From: Diadema setosum | Taxonomy: Eukaryota > Echinodermata > Echinoidea > Diadematoida > Diadematidae | Assembly: GCF_964275005.1 (NCBI RefSeq) | Contig: NC_092693.1 | Location: 18,665,706 to 18,729,705 of the forward strand | Length of the DNA: 64,000 bases | Reading direction: 5' to 3' | Shown here: positions 61,174-64,000 of the stretch, one piece after another | Position numbering within the stretch: the first letter of the stretch is position 1 | Layout: each line of letters starts with the position of its first letter | Translations under genes and position numbers: made by a program | The notes under the pieces: generated by a model | Seen by the model: the letters and a program-made list of their open reading frames with translations, nothing else | What the model was told of the DNA's origin: nothing | Database searches by the model: none

Positions 61174-61213
61174 ATGTCTCGGCGTAAGCAGCCCGCCCCG
61201 GTCCGACTCCCCG
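61174..61213 (+). CDS. First coding exon of NuRD-recruiting zinc-finger factor
   Basis: ATG at 61174 in context ATCATGT, then MSRRKQPAPVRLPG with a consensus donor CCG|GTAAGT after 61213. The N-terminal MSRRKQxxP is the short peptide by which SALL, ZFPM/FOG, BCL11 and ZNF423/521 proteins bind RBBP4/7 of the NuRD co-repressor (family knowledge). A ~13-codon first exon carrying only this motif is known in this group, and ZNF423/521 is compatible. The four families cannot be separated from this exon. The rest of the gene, with the zinc fingers, lies right of the window beyond an intron of at least 2.8 kb. The alternative frame from 61148 is a shadow. Confidence 0.75.
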
Positions 61214-62460
61214 GTAAGTTTGCCTTCTACGTTTTTCTCCATCTTCTTCGAACTATTTCTACAAACCAACTGTAGAGTTACTCTTCGTACTCCGCACTTT
61301 TCTCCCCTTGGAAAGTATAGATGGAGATTTGGATGAATGTCTGCTGCGGTGTTTACTGCGTGATGCTGCGGTATTTTCTAATTCTACACAATACTGCGTG
61401 CATCCTGAGTGATTCTTCCCTCCCGTGGTTGCGCGGAAGTTTTGTGATAATATCCATTGGAATGCAAGCGAGTGTGACCGAAAACGTGGGAGTGAGTTTG
61501 TAATTCAGTCCGTGTCATTGTTAGATATCAGCTTGAGTATGTTTGCTGCAGATTTGGGGAGTGTGGAGATGACTGTTCATGCAAAAGATTTTGTTCCAAA
61601 GTTTGATGAAGGTATTACCCAACATCATGGCGGCAGAAAATGCCGTTCAATCACCGCTCATTTGTACATCCTCCCATTCCAATGTGCGCTTCCTTATTCG
61701 TGAAACTAAAGTAAGTCTTCCAGTTTAAAAGAGTCCCTGTATCAGTATCACTTACACATGCAGCAACGGATTTGAGAGCATCTCAGAATCTTTGGTAAGT
61801 GCAAATGATAAAGCACCCCTCCCCCCCCCCCCGCTCCGCAGAACACCGGCCATCTTTGTATAGGTTACGTTCAACCCCGACTTATAGCCCCGCACACCTT
61901 ACAAGTCAAGTGAGTAGAAGAGAAAGGATTTGAAAAGGAAGGAGGAAGTTTGCATTGGGGAAGTGAGAATTAAATGACCGTATCGCCATGACCGAGGCAT
62001 GGCACAGCGCGCGTTAATCGTTCTCCTCCTTTTATATCAGAGCTTCTATGATACATAGGGCTAGTGTCTAGTACGAACTGTACGAAGTCGGAGTTACATT
62101 TGTATGTTTACTCATCTCTTCTTTTGTTATGTTTCGCATTCCTTTTAAACCGTAGGGAAGTGACGCAATGTCATCTTTATGATGCGACTTTTTACGTGTT
62201 CTTTAACTATGAAAACTATGAGAAAACCAAGTGTTGGATCAGTACTGCATAAAGTGTCTAGGTTCGCTCCTTCTTTCTAAACTGCTCCGTCACACACAAA
62301 CAGTAGTATTCATGGTAATTACGTTTCCTCCTTTTTAAAGCTCTCTCCACATATAACCTGACTGTGCATGTGATACACACTGCACTGTTGCCCGTGACAG
62401 AAATTACTAGTTGGCTGGTATATCAAGTGATGAATGTAACGGTGTACCTACCTGTCCTTC

Positions 62461-62504
<44 letters not shown>

Positions 62505-62646
62505 ATGTGTGCATGTTTTTGTGTGAATGCTTGAAATTTTCCTTTTTTTTTTTTGTTGAGATAACTCTAGGTAGATCCGTGACGTATCCTAAATCTTGCA
62601 TGCCGTTGTGTATTTTCGTCACAATCCCGTACAATAAAACAATGGA

Positions 62647-62678
<32 letters not shown>

Positions 62679-64000
62679 ATGAGGATGCGCGATGCATGAT
62701 GATGAAGTGCCGCAGCGCGCGCTATGTGCAGATGTGTGTGAGTTCGCGCTATGTGTTCGAGTATGGTGGTGATGTGGATGCAAACTGCATGGGCAAACTT
62801 TGAACCTTTTGCGTGAAGAGGACGGACATGGAAAAATCGGCCATGCCACTGCACTAGCGCGCTAACCCGTGGCGGGATCGTTTGCGCTTGAAGACCCGAT
62901 TGTTCAAGATTTATAAAAGAATGAAGAGAGGAGGAGGGGGAAATGATCTAAACCCTCGGCGAATCGAGGAAAGCTTTAAAGATGAATCAACAACTTTGTC
63001 CGATCTTTTGATTTGATGTAAACAGCAAGCTACTTCCTTGATTCTTCCCTCAATGATCTTGTGATAATATTTTTCCCATTTTGCGTTTTGTAACGTTTCG
63101 CCGGAATTTTCTGTGCATCGAACTCGATGCATAGATGAAAGATTTCGAAGAGGTACATAAACTCTACTGAGTAGTACTGTAAATCGTCTGGAAATCTGTG
63201 CCTGGTGGTTCGTGAGTTTCAAGAAAAGTTTGCTTTGCTGTTTGCTTGATATTTCTTGTTTAATCTGTGGTAATGCCCGTGAAAATTGATGTAGGTTTGA
63301 GCTTTTGCTGAGTTATCATCACAAGAAGAGCTTTCAATAAAGTTTCATGATTACGCGTGATGCTCGATTCTGTCTTGGCACCCTTTCCCCCATAATAACG
63401 TCTCGGCTGTGCTCTCTTGGTGAAGATAACGCTGCATTGATAACTCGCGGTGCTTGTGTCGTGTGTTGTTCTCGACAACGCCCATTTTACGTACGGATCG
63501 CTGTGCCTTTGGCCTCGATTCGGTCGATCGCCCGTGCACCACAGAACTCCCCATCAGCGAAGTGGGCTGTAAAACGCACTAGCCTCGTATGGAGGAGACC
63601 TGTTTGATACGTGTAACACCTTCAACATAAAAAAAAGAAGAAAAGAAAATAGTTGTGGTACAAAGAGAAGCGAGGATAAACTCGGGCAGTTCTGCCAGTT
63701 TGCTAGAGCTGGCATGCAGTACAGCTGTGCATGGTCTAAAGACAAAAATTGGAATACCATCTGAACTTATGGGAATGATTCGACTTATGTTTTTGTTTTG
63801 ATTTGTTTATGTTTCAACATACTCTGTGGGTCTAGTCAATTCATGATTGTCTCTTTGGTAATAATATGTCCAGAGAATCAGTTTGATACTTCCTTTGAAA
63901 AGTACAAATAAATTCTGCAATAGCCTATAGGGATGATTCATTTCTCTCCTTTTTATTCTCTCTCACCTGGTATCAGTTTATAGGGAGAACTTCAATGAAA
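61214..64000 (+). other. Intron 1 of the MSRRKQ gene
   Basis: No zinc-finger (C2H2) coding or other exon-like sequence is visible. It contains poly-C at 61821, (TG)n at 62466-62504 and (TTTA)n at 62648-62677. CG-richer patches lie at 62680-62880 and 63350-63600 and may be regulatory. Confidence 0.5.
62466..62504. repeat. (TG)n microsatellite
   Basis: About 39 bases of TG repeat, intronic. Confidence 0.9.

Overview
This window is animal nuclear DNA, most likely from a marine invertebrate deuterostome such as an echinoderm. The reasons are short coding exons separated by long AT-rich introns, GT-AG splicing, abundant microsatellites and poly-C/poly-G tracts, and many small palindromic MITE-like elements. 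The vertebrate-like 19-exon SAC1 gene also fits a deuterostome. The phylum is inference; no species can be fixed from the sequence alone. I saw no bacterial, plasmid, CRISPR or LTR/viral features.

Layout: (1) 1-444 (+) holds the last coding exon of an unrecognised gene whose body lies left of the window. About 9 kb of T-rich noncoding DNA follows, which may be a long 3' UTR, with scattered small transposons. (2) 10-16 kb is a noncoding, repeat-rich stretch with (TA)n, (CA)n, (ATT)n, a tRNA-derived SINE and an ~0.8 kb transposon. (3) 16.08-17.30 kb (+) holds the last two coding exons of an RRM-fold protein whose RRM resembles that of DNAJC17; the exons are joined by an apparent GC-AG intron. 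(4) 18.3-19.6 kb is a 36-bp-unit minisatellite with higher-order structure. (5) 23.76-42.58 kb (-) is a complete SACM1L orthologue: 19 coding exons, 1,779 bp, 592 residues, intact catalytic Cys-X5-Arg, two C-terminal membrane segments and a KxKxx COPI retrieval tail. Its introns carry many small DNA transposons, a tRNA-derived SINE and a Helitron/Helentron-like element with ~150-bp internal repeats. (6) 42.6-61.1 kb has no gene I can support; it contains microsatellites, a TTAA-flanked foldback element, MITEs and one TATA+CRE promoter-like site. (7) 61,174-61,213 (+) is the first coding exon of a transcription factor of the SALL/FOG/BCL11/ZNF423-521 type, recognised by its N-terminal MSRRKQ NuRD-recruiting motif; the rest lies right of the window.

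How the genes relate: SACM1L is an ER/Golgi phosphoinositide phosphatase. The RRM gene ends convergently with it, about 6.5 kb away. The zinc-finger first exon points away from SACM1L, leaving an 18.6-kb gene-free interval that is a reasonable place for developmental enhancers (inference). I found no multi-gene system. The most unusual items are the Helitron-like element with repeated DR1-type nuclear-receptor motifs, transposons and a microsatellite lying at splice sites, the orphan RRM gene with a GC-AG intron, and the minimal NuRD-motif exon.
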